Shown here: one piece after another, positions 34,451 to 45,705 of the stretch
Layout: each line of letters starts with the position of its first letter
Position numbering within the stretch: the stretch's first letter is position 1
The notes under the pieces: model-generated
Database searches by the model: none
Seen by the model: only the letters and a program-made list of their open reading frames with translations
What the model was told of the DNA's origin: nothing
Made by a program: the position numbers and the translations under genes
Assembly (NCBI RefSeq): GCF_949628265.1
Contig: NC_088788.1
Span: 8,928,001 to 8,992,000 of the forward strand
Reading direction: 5' to 3'
Origin: Cloeon dipterum
Taxonomy: Eukaryota; Arthropoda; Insecta; Ephemeroptera; Baetidae
DNA: 64,000 bases

Positions 34451-34533
34451 AGAAAATATGTACACCGTTTAGAATTGTTCAGATCTTTGTTAAAAAACAG
34501 AAACTGCATAAACAATACATCAAATTTTATTCA
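34451..34533 (+). repeat. Short repeat shared with 44006-44087
   Basis: TACACCGTTTAGAATTGTTC and CATAAACAATACATCAAATT recur with small changes at 44006-44087 in the same order and orientation. It lies about 50 bases before the TAA target of the retrotransposon. Class unknown. Confidence 0.5.
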
Positions 34534-34580
34534 TATTGTATAAAATATAAAGTTCATTTTTCATTCAGCAATTTTTTATC

Positions 34581-34600
34581 AATAATAATAATAATAATAA
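34581..34600. repeat. (AAT)n microsatellite, probable retrotransposon target
   Basis: A 20-base run of AAT units directly precedes the 5' end of the retrotransposon. A matching run at 38681-38693 follows the 3' end. Together they fit insertion within one longer TAA tract. Confidence 0.7.
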
Positions 34601-37600
34601 GGATTCTTGCTTGATTGTTGGAACTTGACTGTCGTCTTCTTGAGTGGCTCTTGCGAATTTGGCTTTTTCTATAGGAATCTGTAGTTTTTGGATCCCCCGC
34701 TTCCCCTTTTCTGAAAAGGTAGGAAATTCTTTTTCGTTTGAGCATAAGATCTCGCTCAGGGACCAATTTTATCATCAGATTTCCAGAATTAAAGTTTCTT
34801 TCAATTTGGCCATTATAGTTGTCGAATTCATTTCAACAGTCAGTTAGCTTGTTTCTTTGTCGATAGCATTTTTGCGTTATTGTTGACAACAAACAAAGCG
34901 GTTGTAGCTCGAATTTTAGGCTAAATGCCCCGATTGAGAAAGAGAATTTCACCCATTGAGGGTGACTCACTGAATGATGGCACTAATTCAGTTGAGATTC
35001 AAGCGCCCGTGGTAAATAGTGGACCCTCGAACCATCGGCGAGGGAGCGGCGCTGCACCACGTATGTCTACCGCTGCACCTTCAACATCTTCAGGTGCACC
35101 TGCGTCATCGGGTTTGGTGGAGCCTAGCGCACTACTCACCCAGGCAGGGAGACCAAGACAACGCGTTAAATGGACTGATGAACTGAATGAGAACTTATTA
35201 CGCGCATATTACAGAGCAACGAAGGTGGGAACTCAGGTGGAGGGCTTCCGTGTCAGGTTGTTGCAGGAATGGGAAAAAATCTATCCGTCTTCAATTCTTT
35301 CAGAGCAGAATGTTTGTGGCCAGTATAGGATTATTTGTTCTAGCAAAAGGGTTTCTGAAGACAGGGTTCATGAGTTGAGGGCTGAGATCCAGCAGGAATT
35401 GAATTTGACAGGTGCTGCCGAAATAGTTGAAAGAGTTTCACGAAGGAGAAGAGGAGAGTTAAATTTAGAAGCACAGGAAGAAACAAACGAGGCAAATGAA
35501 GAAGCAGGTTTGATGGGTCAAAACCAGCATGGAGATGATGCAGAAGAAGAAGAAGAAGTGGTTGCTGGAGAAGAAAATCAGATAGATTTAAGACTTAATG
35601 TTGATTTTCAGAATTACAGGTCACGGTACGAGAATGCAGTCATGAATGCTGTTCCGAGAATCCCAAAGATACCGTCAAACAGATCGGCTAATGAATGTGT
35701 TGCTAGAATGAATCGTATTTTGGATAGGGAACTACATGATGACTTAACTTTGGAAAGGCTTATAAATTTGGTCAAATGTGCAGCATTAGCAGTTTGTAGT
35801 GTGCTGGGTATTAGGGTGAATGAGGAGCCAACAGTGCCAAGGGAGGAAGCTGAAACAACGTCTATACCAAGATGGGTTAGGAAAATTGAGAAGAGAATCA
35901 ATGGTTTTAGGAAAGACATTTCTCATGTCCAGGCCTTCTTGAGGTACAGGTTTTCTTCGGGAAGGAGGGTGATAAGAAATGTGAAAAGAATTCTGCTGAC
36001 TATGCAGCTGTCTTTGAGTTCTCCAACAGCAAATAGGAGGTTGATGGGGAAGTGCGAATACTTGAAACAGAGAATTGCAGCTTTGGGGAGCAGAATACGT
36101 AGGTTCAACGAATCTTCGAAGAGAAGGAGAGAAGAGAAGATGTTTAGGGAAAATAGAAAGCAGTTTTTCAGGAAACTAGAGGGGCAAAAGCAGGTGGAAG
36201 GAGAAATGCCATCGAAGGAAAGTTTGCAGGAATTCTGGGCAGGAATTTGGTCGGATCCAAAAGAGCATGATGAAGGTTCTTCGTGGATAGGAGATGTGAA
36301 GGGGAAATGTGAAGATTTGACACAGATGGAGAAGGTCGTTATTGGAGTAGATGATGTGTCAAGAGTAATCAAGAAATCTCACAACTGGAAGGCGCCTGGG
36401 CATGACGGTGTGCAGAATTTTTGGTGGAAGAAATTTCCTGCAACTCACAGAATTCTTCAGAGTAGATTTTCAGATTTCATTGATGACCCTGACAGCATTC
36501 CTCAATTTCTGACTCTAGGCAACACTTTCATGCTTTACAAGAGTGGGGAGTCCAATCAGGCGAAAAACTATAGGCCCATAACATGTCTTCCAACTTTGTA
36601 CAAGTTCTTCACTTCTATTATTGCAGCGAAAATAGAAGCTCATGTTAGTGCTCTCAACATTGTTGCTCCAGAGCAAAATGGTTGTAGGAAAGGGTCCCGA
36701 GGTTGCAAGGAGCTTTTGGTGGTAGACTCTGCAGTTGCTTCCCAGGTCAAAAAAGACAAAAAAGACTTTTCAACTTGTTGGATAGATTACAAAAAGGCTT
36801 TCGATTCTGTTCCTCATTCTTGGCTTGTTGAGGTTCTTCGACTATATAAGGTAGATGGCGCTGTTATTACCCTTTTACAGACTTGTATGCAGAGTTGGAG
36901 AACGCAACTGATTGTAGGAAGAGGACCAAATGCTACAAGAACTGATGAGATCCAGATTCGACGAGGAATTTTTCAGGGGGATAGTCTTAGCCCTCTTTGG
37001 TTTATATTAGCGATGAATCCTCTGAGCATGCTGATCAACGATCTGAAGTGCGGTTATAAAATGTCTGAAGTGCCAGCAGGTCTAATATCTCACCAGTTAT
37101 ATTTAGATGATTTGAAGCTCTACGCAGGCAACAAAAGGCAGCTGAAGAAAATGTTGGAAGTGGTAGAAAAGTTTAGTGACACGATCAAAATGGAATTTGG
37201 TTTAGAGAAGTGCGCTGCTGTTCATGTTAAGAAAGGGAAAGTGGTTGAAGGAGCAGAAGTTTTAGAGTTGCTGAATGGAGAGGTCATTGATTCTTTGGAA
37301 GAAGGGGGTAGCTACAAGTATTTGGGTATGCAGCAGCTTTTGCAGATCAATAGCAGTGATGTCAGAAAGTTGGTGGAGAAGAGGGTATTGGCTAGAGTTC
37401 GAAAGGTCTGCAAGACATATTTGTCAGGGAGGAGCAAGATCGCAGCGATTAATTCATGGGCGATTCCAGTTGCTGTGTACAGTTTTGGAGTCTTGAAATG
37501 GTCAAAGTCTTCATTGCAGGCATTAGATAGGAAGATTCGAGTCACCTTAACCAAGTTTAGGCTTCATCATCCACGAAGTTCAATCCAGCGATTGTACATC

Positions 37601-38681
37601 CCGAGGAAAGAAGGAGGACGAGGTCTTCTATGTTTAGAGGTCATGTGTGCTAGGCAATGTGAACAGTTGAGGCACTATTTTGTGCAAAACAGGTCAGAGT
37701 TTGTCGAAGTGATTCAAGAAAAGAACTTGGCATTTGGTGCGCTTGATCTCGTCTCGGTGGATCCCGTTGAGTTTCCCCTGATGAGTTTGGAAGACAGGAA
37801 GCAGGAATGGCGAGGAAAGGAGTTGCATGGTCGTTTTCTTCGGGTGCTGGAATCTCAGAATGTAGACAAGGAATGGTCAACTGAGTGGCTTAGAACTTCG
37901 GGTATTTTTGGTGAGACTGAAGGTTTTATTCTTAGCATTCAAGATGAGGTGATTAGCACTCGAGGTTACCAGAGGCATGTCATGCGCCAGGATGTCTCTG
38001 ATAGGTGTCGATTATGTAGGGTACAGAACGAATCGATTCAACATGTTTGCGGAGGATGCAGTGTCCTGGCTCCCAGGGAGTATCTTGAGCGGCATAACAA
38101 TGTCGCGAAGGTGGTGCATCAAGCGCTCGCTAAAAGCCTCAAATTACAGGAGGAAGAGCAGCCCTATTACAGATGCAAGCCACCGCAGGTCATGGAAGCT
38201 GGAGGAGTGCGTCTTCTTTGGGACTCGGAGATGGTGACTGACCGAGCAGTCGAGGCCAACAGACCGGACATCGTCGTCATTGACCAACGGAAGAAAGAAG
38301 GCCTGATCATCGACATCGCCGTGCCTTTGGATGCCAATGTGGAGAGAACCGTCGTCGAAAAAAAGAGAAAGTATCAGCCGCTTGCAGTGGAGTTGAAGGA
38401 AATCTACAACCTGGGGAAAATCAACGTGGTTCCTGTTGTCATTTCTACAAATGGAGTTGTGCTCAAAGACTGGAAGAAGCTGATGGAGACATTGCCGCTG
38501 ACAACAAACCACCTCAAGCTGATGCAGAAAGCTGCAGTACTTGGAACTGCCAACATCGTCAGGAAGACTCTCGCACTTTAATTTCCACACTGTTTGTTTG
38601 CTCGCCATTTCCCGGCTTGGCCTCTTCTTGTAGGCCCGCCGGGTTATGTGTATCACTGTTGAACCAGAATAAATCCAAGAT
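34601..38681 (+). mobile_element. R4/Dong-type non-LTR retrotransposon in a TAA microsatellite
   Basis: The element lies between AAT repeats at 34581-34600 and ATAATAATAATAA at 38681-38693. Dong elements insert into (TAA)n. It has a 5' untranslated part (34601-34924), one long intact frame and a 3' untranslated part of about 100 bases containing the GGCCCGCCGGG motif. There is no poly(A) tail. The exact borders within the repeat are uncertain because target and tail are both TAA. The 3' end is about 420 bases upstream of the start codon at 39103. Confidence 0.85.
34925..38581 (+). CDS. Retrotransposon polyprotein: Myb-like, reverse transcriptase, CCHC, RLE
   Basis: 1218 residues, uninterrupted. 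A Ser/Pro/Ala-rich N-terminus is followed by a Myb/SANT-like region starting near residue 80 (VKWTDELNENLLRAYYRA) and an acidic stretch (EEEEEVV) near 205-215. The reverse transcriptase has NWKAPGHDGV from 487, KNYRPITCLPTLYKFF, motif A DYKKAFDSVP (Asp621, Asp627), GDSLSPLWF, and the catalytic YLDD at 726-729. The C-terminus has a C-X2-C-X8-H-X4-C knuckle (Cys1028, Cys1031, His1040, Cys1045). A restriction-like endonuclease motif RPDIVVID...GLIIDIAVP follows, with Asp1115 and Asp1130. This order is that of single-ORF, target-specific R2/R4/Dong elements, which nick the target and prime reverse transcription on it. Nothing suggests it is defective. The start at 34925 is the first Met of the long frame. 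Confidence 0.9.
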   Translation: MPRLRKRISPIEGDSLNDGTNSVEIQAPVVNSGPSNHRRGSGAAPRMSTAAPSTSSGAPASSGLVEPSALLTQAGRPRQRVKWTDELNENLLRAYYRATKVGTQVEGFRVRLLQEWEKIYPSSILSEQNVCGQYRIICSSKRVSEDRVHELRAEIQQELNLTGAAEIVERVSRRRRGELNLEAQEETNEANEEAGLMGQNQHGDDAEEEEEVVAGEENQIDLRLNVDFQNYRSRYENAVMNAVPRIPKIPSNRSANECVARMNRILDRELHDDLTLERLINLVKCAALAVCSVLGIRVNEEPTVPREEAETTSIPRWVRKIEKRINGFRKDISHVQAFLRYRFSSGRRVIRNVKRILLTMQLSLSSPTANRRLMGKCEYLKQRIAALGSRIRRFNESSKRRREEKMFRENRKQFFRKLEGQKQVEGEMPSKESLQEFWAGIWSDPKEHDEGSSWIGDVKGKCEDLTQMEKVVIGVDDVSRVIKKSHNWKAPGHDGVQNFWWKKFPATHRILQSRFSDFIDDPDSIPQFLTLGNTFMLYKSGESNQAKNYRPITCLPTLYKFFTSIIAAKIEAHVSALNIVAPEQNGCRKGSRGCKELLVVDSAVASQVKKDKKDFSTCWIDYKKAFDSVPHSWLVEVLRLYKVDGAVITLLQTCMQSWRTQLIVGRGPNATRTDEIQIRRGIFQGDSLSPLWFILAMNPLSMLINDLKCGYKMSEVPAGLISHQLYLDDLKLYAGNKRQLKKMLEVVEKFSDTIKMEFGLEKCAAVHVKKGKVVEGAEVLELLNGEVIDSLEEGGSYKYLGMQQLLQINSSDVRKLVEKRVLARVRKVCKTYLSGRSKIAAINSWAIPVAVYSFGVLKWSKSSLQALDRKIRVTLTKFRLHHPRSSIQRLYIPRKEGGRGLLCLEVMCARQCEQLRHYFVQNRSEFVEVIQEKNLAFGALDLVSVDPVEFPLMSLEDRKQEWRGKELHGRFLRVLESQNVDKEWSTEWLRTSGIFGETEGFILSIQDEVISTRGYQRHVMRQDVSDRCRLCRVQNESIQHVCGGCSVLAPREYLERHNNVAKVVHQALAKSLKLQEEEQPYYRCKPPQVMEAGGVRLLWDSEMVTDRAVEANRPDIVVIDQRKKEGLIIDIAVPLDANVERTVVEKKRKYQPLAVELKEIYNLGKINVVPVVISTNGVVLKDWKKLMETLPLTTNHLKLMQKAAVLGTANIVRKTLAL

Positions 38682-39102
38682 AATAATAATAACATAATTT
38701 ATTTTAACGGCTAATAAAAATTGATATAAAAAAATTAAGAAAATTCACACTCACAATCAGTAATTGAGATAATCTGGAACGCATGCCATTTAATTTACAA
38801 AGTTAGAAAAAATAAAGCATTCAAACTAAATGTACCAGACAAATTTTTATGAGACACACAAGAGCGCAGCAAAGGCGTCCGAAAAAAAAACGTTTTGTTT
38901 TTTCATTCATACATTCGATAAAAAAATGCGGCGTGAATTGCGCGTGTCCGTATGCAGCAGGTAGTGGCGGAGGCCGTTGGGAGCCGCCTCCAGCGAGCGG
39001 CAGAGAGAGAGACGGACACACTCGCGCTCCACACTTCACTTGCGCGCCGGCGTTCGAGCCGAGAGGACGATGCTGGTGCTGCTGCTCGCCTAGGAAACAA
39101 GC

Positions 39103-39432
39103 ATGTCGCCGACGTTGTTGGTCTTGTCACTCGCGTTTGTGGCCGCCGTGCACTCCGCACACGCCGCACACAACAACCACTTCCACCACCGCCGCCACCC
39201 GCATCCCCAGCCGCCCCCGGAGGCGGCAGCCAAGTTCCCGCGCCTCGACCAAATCCTCGGCCGCCGCGACGCCTGGGGTAGGCCGCCCCCGGCCGTTGCA
39301 GCCGCCCCCACGGCCGCCCCGGTCACCACCGAGTTGCCGCACCTGCACCAGGCGGACCTGTGGAAGGTCCGACAGGCCATCCTAGGAAGCAACCTTGATG
39401 ATGACTACGAAGAGGATGACTACTCCTACTCG
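39103..39432 (+). CDS. First exon of a secreted or membrane protein (partial)
   Basis: The ATG at 39103 starts a clear signal peptide (MSPTLLVLSLAFVAAVHS, cleavage probably after HSAHA). A His/Pro-rich stretch (HHRRHPHPQPPP), an Ala/Pro-rich low-complexity part and an acidic, tyrosine-rich end (DDDYEEDDYSYS) follow. The exon ends at a strong GTGAGT donor (39433-39438) in phase 0. After the donor the frame continues into AT-rich sequence without features. The rest of the protein must lie past a very long intron, probably outside the window. I do not recognise the family. The upstream 38930-39102 is GC-richer and may hold the promoter and 5' untranslated region. Confidence 0.6.
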
Positions 39433-41839
39433 GTGAGTACAGATTTTTTTTCTAATTATAATTTTAATTTCTATTGGATGAAAGCATTTTTTTTAATAAG
39501 AAATGTGGTGATTGGATTAGACCAAAATATTAGTTTAAAAAAATTACTGTCCAGAACATATTTGACAGTTTCTGAGCTGATTGCCAAAATTGGAAATCGC
39601 AGATTTAAAAATAAAATGAATTATAGCTGATTTTCCTGAAGATTAAAAGATGTTCAGTATTTATTTTCTTCAACGTTTGGCGTGCATTCTTTCCTTATGC
39701 GTTGCACCCAGTTTTGTTACTTGTATGGCAGCGAACTTTAGATTGTTTGTTAGGGAAATATTTGACTGGTTTTAGACACTGTTTTCCTTGAGAAAATTAG
39801 ACCATTTTAAATATTCCAAGACAAGTGTAGATTTTGGTGTTTTTGGGACACTATTTTATCCCAATTAACACGCTTTTGCTCTTCATTTTTCGAAACAAAT
39901 GTTTCATTTTTGTCCAATTTTCAAGAAACATCTGATTTTCTAAAAAACAATTTTACCAAACTTTAAAAAATTGATTTATTCTTTTTACATTGCCACTAAA
40001 ACGTTTAAGGCGAGAATTTTTATCACGTTAGAAAATAAACAGGTATATCTTTGCTAGATTTTTTTTTAATTTTATTAAAACCGAAATCAAAAATTTCTAA
40101 ATATTTTTGAATCAAAAAAAGGACAGTTCTAAAAGGTCTAAAAAACGATTTAAAATATCGTACCTTCAACATTTCCGTGCGAATAAAAATGTTTTGACTG
40201 GAACACCAATCAAAAATATTTCTTGAGCTGCAAAAATTCCAATAAAACTGACGCGAAGCGAAAATGACAAGGAATCTCAGAAAACCCAGCAGGAAAGGAG
40301 TCAATGCATATTATTGCTCCAGACCTCCTCGAGTCCAAGTGGCTAGTCACACTCTCAACTCAAAAAGAAGGCAGCGCAGATACTGTATGAGGAAAGGCTT
40401 TGCAGTTGATCAAATAATTTAGCACCGGAAATTATATTTCTACCTTTTTGACGCAGACCACACTCCAGACAGGAGAAACCCCAGCAGCAATTTTCAGCTG
40501 TAGTGTATAAAGTTTATCATTAATATGAACCTTTAATTGAATGATTAGCATAGCATTTTGGTCCTTTCCTTCAATGGATCGAGTTTTTCTAGACGTTACG
40601 CATTTAAAGCAGACTCTGCTCTTTCACTGTAGAGATTGAGCTTAATTTCTGTAAATTGAGCCAAGAGTCGTTTCAGTTAAGCAGGGACTTAAATCTCAAA
40701 TGAATTGTTTTAAAAGTCAAGTGGAACAGCAGTACACCTCATTTCATTCAGCTCTCAGATGCCATTTAAATGCAAATAAAAGCAGGTTTTACCCTACTTC
40801 AAAATCAGTCTAATGCGCTCCTCAGAAGGCTGTAAAAATTACCTAAATCCTTTCTCCCAGAGCAGGAAAATGTGCTACTCGGCGTCTTTTTTTTGCGAAC
40901 TTTAATCCTCGCAATAAATCGTCAGCAGAAAAAGTTTCCGCGAAACAGCGAGTTGAGAGAGTAAAAAAAAAATTAATGAAAACGGCATAATTTCCGAGCT
41001 GCCACGAGAAATAATCTGCGATTTAGTGCCGACGATTTTCGCCGACGAACAGCGAGCATTCAGCGCGAAAAGACATCATTTCAGGCGCGCGGATCGTAAA
41101 TGAGACGAGCGAGAGAGCAGGCGCCTCGCTTTCGTCGCTGATCCTGCCTATTTATTTCGACTTTTAATGGGCCTGGTCGCGGAGAAAAGTGCTGGGAAAT
41201 ATTGCTCGCCGCGCTTTAGGTCGCCGCACAAAGGTGTAAAAATAAATTGAGGCGCCAGTGAGTGGAATTTCTAATTTAGTGAAAGTATTTAACTTGATGA
41301 CTGGAAATATCTTAATTATAATTTTATATTAAGGACTAGTCACAATATTTTACAAAGAAAAATTAAATTAAAAAAAACACTAAAAGTGCGGAGCATTCCT
41401 AATATCTGACTCTGCAAGGAAAAGGATTGTTAATTGTGTACAAAAGAATCATAAATATTCCAAAAATTTAATGAATGGTCTTCCTAGACAATTTCTAACG
41501 ATAAATAATTCATAATTTGCTTTGAAATTTGACGCTGCGTTGGTTCTTGAACACCTTTTGGAGGTCGAGGAAAAATAAGCTTTGGGAAACTGCGGGTGGC
41601 CGTCGCTTCCTCGGCTCGGCTTTCAGGAGCACTTGATTATTTATCATGCGGTGACGACGTACAAGAGCCTGAAAAGCAGGACCGAGCCTAACTAAGCAGC
41701 TGAGAGGTGCGCAAAAAGCTTATCCTGGTCGCGTTTAATGAGAATGAATACATGAAGGAAAAGGGTTAGTTTAATTATAACCGCGCGCCGCCTGGAATTA
41801 TTGTGCAACGCGTGTGTGTGTATGTGTAACGCTCTCGCA

Positions 41840-41890
41840 CCCAAACACAAGCGCTTCTCTCTCTCGCTCTCTCGAGAGAGCTCTCGGCAA
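41840..41890. promoter_or_regulatory. GAGA-type motif cluster
   Basis: CTCTCTCTCGCTCTCTCGAG followed by AGAGCTCTCGG forms a palindromic CT/GA cluster within a GC-richer island. GAGA-factor (Trl) in insects binds GAGAG repeats. Similar but looser GA runs lie at 52598-52612 and 54812-54830. The functional meaning is inferred from the motif only. Confidence 0.35.
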
Positions 41891-44005
41891 AAATACACAT
41901 TAGACCAGAAAGATAAACAGCTAGACGGCGGACAGCTTTTCCTCGTGAACGCTCGCGTTTTAGGCTGATTGGAACCTGAAAATGATCTGGTTTCGAGGAC
42001 AACGCAACCTCCCCTGCACATATGCAGCTCAAATTGCAGAGCCATATTAACTTTTACTTTAAATTCCCTTGAATTTTTATATTCCAGATTTATTTCTTTA
42101 TCTTGACACTGAAACTTTTGTCGTTTGTTGTTGCGTACGTTCAGTATGAAATTTGTCGATGGAGAGAGATGGAGAGGGTGAGCCAATTTATTTGCAAACA
42201 GATATGGAGGATCGGAAAGCGATTGGAGCTGAAATATAGAATAGTCGGAGGCTTGAGCCAGCCGCGAGTGAGTAATGCTAATGCACGACGAGTGTGTGCG
42301 GGATCACGGTCGAGCGAAGTGCTTCAAAGAGACTTTGCGTCGAGCACCGATGCGCGATCGCATACGTCGGACCAAATTCGCCCGACAAAAGAGTAGTCTG
42401 TCTTGCCGCATAAATCAACCGCTTTTTGCAAATTGAGATTTGCGAGTTTTATCGCTTCGATGTTGGAACGAAAATGCAGATGAACTGCCCTAGAAAAGGT
42501 ATATCAGCGAAGGATGGAAAACTTTCGCAATATATGCAATTCTCAAACAACTGATTCTTCTTTATTGGTGGCTTAATATTTTTACACTACTACAGAAAAT
42601 GCAATGAAAGATTCATTTGATCTTTGCGAAAGGGTTGGTTCACGGAATGTTTGAAATATCTTCTTTCATAATTACAGTTAATCAGCTGTACTTTTTAGCA
42701 GAATTGAATTCACGCGTGCAAGAAAAATCGTTAACAATAGTAAAAATAAAATTAAAACTTTAATAGCTTTTAAAAACTAGCCTCATTGACAGCTGTGCAA
42801 AATAAATATAATTTTAAATATAAAAGTTCATACAAGGAGCAATTTTTTATTCGCTTGAAATGTCTGTGATTTATTGTAGCATTCTGCTTCTATTTTCAGA
42901 AAAGATAAAAAATCTGCAGGAAAATTACTAACTAAAAAACGTAGTAGATGAAATACAAAAACTAAATTACTCTTCGCATATTCAACCTTTAAATTTTTTG
43001 CCCCATTTCATATATGTTTGTATTTTATCTTACAAACACGCTGAAAATTCTTGTTTTTCCTGTGTGTCTGAAGCACTCTCCTGCCTTCCCTCATTTTTTG
43101 CAGCGCACGTGGCTTAAAAGCCCTTTTACAGTCTGCAGCTCGCATGCACTCAGAGCCAATTTCGGTTGGTGAAGAGCTCCGAAATTTCACCCTGTGCGCC
43201 AGCTTAAAATTCTCGGGCGCGGAAAACGACTTGGGAGCGAGCCACTGGCGCCAATAAAACAAATATTAACCCTCTGGCCCAGTGCTTTTAAGCCTTCCGA
43301 TTGGAATTATTTCCGTTTTTCCTGCTACTCTCGAGTGTGGCAAAGCACCGGCATCCGCCCTTAATCCGGCGGCCGCCATTAATTACGCGCAATCAGTCTT
43401 TCTCTAGCTGTCTGCTCCGCTCTCTGAATTATTTCTGCCGCCCTCGCCACCCAAGCTTCAAGCGGGCTTATCTGCTGCTCTCCTTCTCCTTCGCCCGAGG
43501 AGAGATTAATCGGAATCCTCGCAGCTACGACTAATTGTCCCAATTCTCCGGCCCCTAGCAAGTTGTAAGAAAGGGAAATGCTATACAATATGAGGGGATG
43601 TTGACTTCCAGTCACTCAACAATAATTGAAACAGACCATTGGTGATTGAAAAGCATTTTTTCTTTTTCTTTGAAGTCAATCAGTAGTGGAATTTTCGGAA
43701 AAAATTGTTTTCCTTATTTTTAATCTTAAACGTGCTATAAAATTTGGGAAATAATCCCTGGCAGCTGGTAGCCGTTTAAATTTGCTAGAAAATCAGCTAC
43801 AAAATTTGAAAGTTAATAAAGTGGCGAGCACTGTCTCCATTTATTTCGCCAGAAAAGAAATTTAAATTTATTTTTTACCTTTAATGAGTGAATTTCTTCC
43901 TATTTTTTTTAGACAATTTCAATACCATCTAAAGTTGTAAAAAATGGTTAACTAATTAATTAGTACTTCAAAATGGGTTGTATCACATAAATCATACCTA
44001 AATTA

Positions 44006-44087
44006 TAGAAAATACACCGTTAAGAATTGTTCCCATCCTTTTAATAATAACAGAAACTACATAAACAATACATCAAATTTTATTCAC
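44006..44087 (+). repeat. Short repeat shared with 34451-34533
   Basis: Second copy of the repeat next to the retrotransposon target, with the shared block ACATAAACAATACATCAAAT. No coding content. Confidence 0.5.
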
Positions 44088-45431
44088 TGGAAATCAAATC
44101 ATTATTCAAATTTAATCGCTCCTCTGCAGCGTTTTGGTCCACTGAGTCAGAAGATAATCAGATAAATTTCCATATGAAAGAATTTTTACAGTCCTCAAAG
44201 AGAAGAAAAAAATGAATATAATATTAAAATGAGGAAAAAACTTGCCAATTTTGAACATTTTCTATATTTGTCATATTTGCCAGGAGGTAACAAATCAGCA
44301 AAAGTTTATAAATAACTACAACGAGCCAAAAAAGTGTATAAATTTACAGGCAAAGCGTAAAGAAGCCAAGGTCTTAGCATTTTTACATTTTTCAAGCAAA
44401 AACCAACCATAACATGGTATTATATCTTGTGAAACACTCTCGATGCTATCGATGCAGATGTGCACAATCTCATCGTTTTATTAATATTAACCAGCACAGC
44501 CTGCGGGCATGATTTTGAAATTCCATTTTCCTTTCCTCAGCTCTCGGCCGTGAGTTTTATGACACGAAGTCTGCTCTTTCAAAGCAGGCGATAGATTTAC
44601 GGCTTCTTTCGAAAAACGGCCACCGCTGCAAGCGACGCAAAACGCATATATGAGCTCTGATCGTTTCTCTGGGACAATCGGCGAATATTGTTGTCTCCTG
44701 AAGAGAGCAGTGCTCTCGGAAATGCAACCTGCGCAACTTTGGCGTAGGTCACATTGCATAAGCGCATCTCACGTCGCTTACGTTTCAGTGCGAATCAAAT
44801 TACATAAGGTTTGCTGCCTGAGAACTAATCTTTGCATCTTTGCTGAGTCAGGCAGGCTTCCAGTGTGCGAAGAAAATATTTCTATATATATGTGGACTTG
44901 AAATTAAATGGGAATAAAATTTGACATACATTTTGACTATAAAAATAAACCTTTCTGTGTTCTACTCCACTCTTGATTTATTTTTGCTATGGTGGCGCCT
45001 CTGGTGTCTATAAGAGAACATGTTTTATGTCTTCAGACTCTAGAACAAAGCTGTAGATTGATGAATGAATCGTTTTTTCTTTTCACTAAAGCGCCGAAGT
45101 CAAGGGGGAGGGGACTAGACTTATTTTTGGAATGGAATTATGTAAAACGTGAGAAATGAACTCAGCAATTAATGATTTCAACACAACATATATATCACTT
45201 TGTATGCTAAATATTAGATCTGGGATGACTTCAAAAGAGATAAATCGTTCGCCCTGGAGAGGAATCAGACTTTAACGTGGATCTGCAATGAATTATTTTT
45301 GCAAATTATACTTGCACTGTTAAAAATGCCATTAAAATGACTGAGAACTAAGATTGGACACTAGTCTAGTGGTGATCACTGTTTTTCTCTATTAAAAATA
45401 AGAATTTATTCCCCAGGAGGCATATTTACAT

Positions 45432-45705
45432 CAGCGGGGTCCAGATGTGCGATAAAATTGGTTCCTACTGCGCAGATCCAAGATGGCGTCTGAATGTGGG
45501 AAACAAAAAGCTCTCTTTGGATTCCCGTACGAGTGTCAAGAGTTTGTTTTTACGATCCAAAAGACGCAATTAGTACAAGTAATGCAAATTATGTCACAAT
45601 ATTTACGAAAACTTGGTTCTTTTCTCGCATTTTCATGTCACCGTATTTTCACGCCATACTCCACCGGACGCCATATCTGCGCGACGTACGAATCTGTCCC
45701 CGCTG
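45432..45705 (+). mobile_element. hAT MITE family A, copy 2
   Basis: Ends CAGCGGGGTCCAGAT and ATCTGTCCCCGCTG-like (reading AATCTGTCCCCGCTG). The interior matches 51734-51993 and 5775-5994. The 8 bases on each side (ATTTACAT and CTAAAAAT) match only partly, so the target duplication has decayed or the ends have shifted. The element supplies the first 74 codons of the 230-codon frame at 45483-46175; the rest of that frame is unique sequence. Confidence 0.7.
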
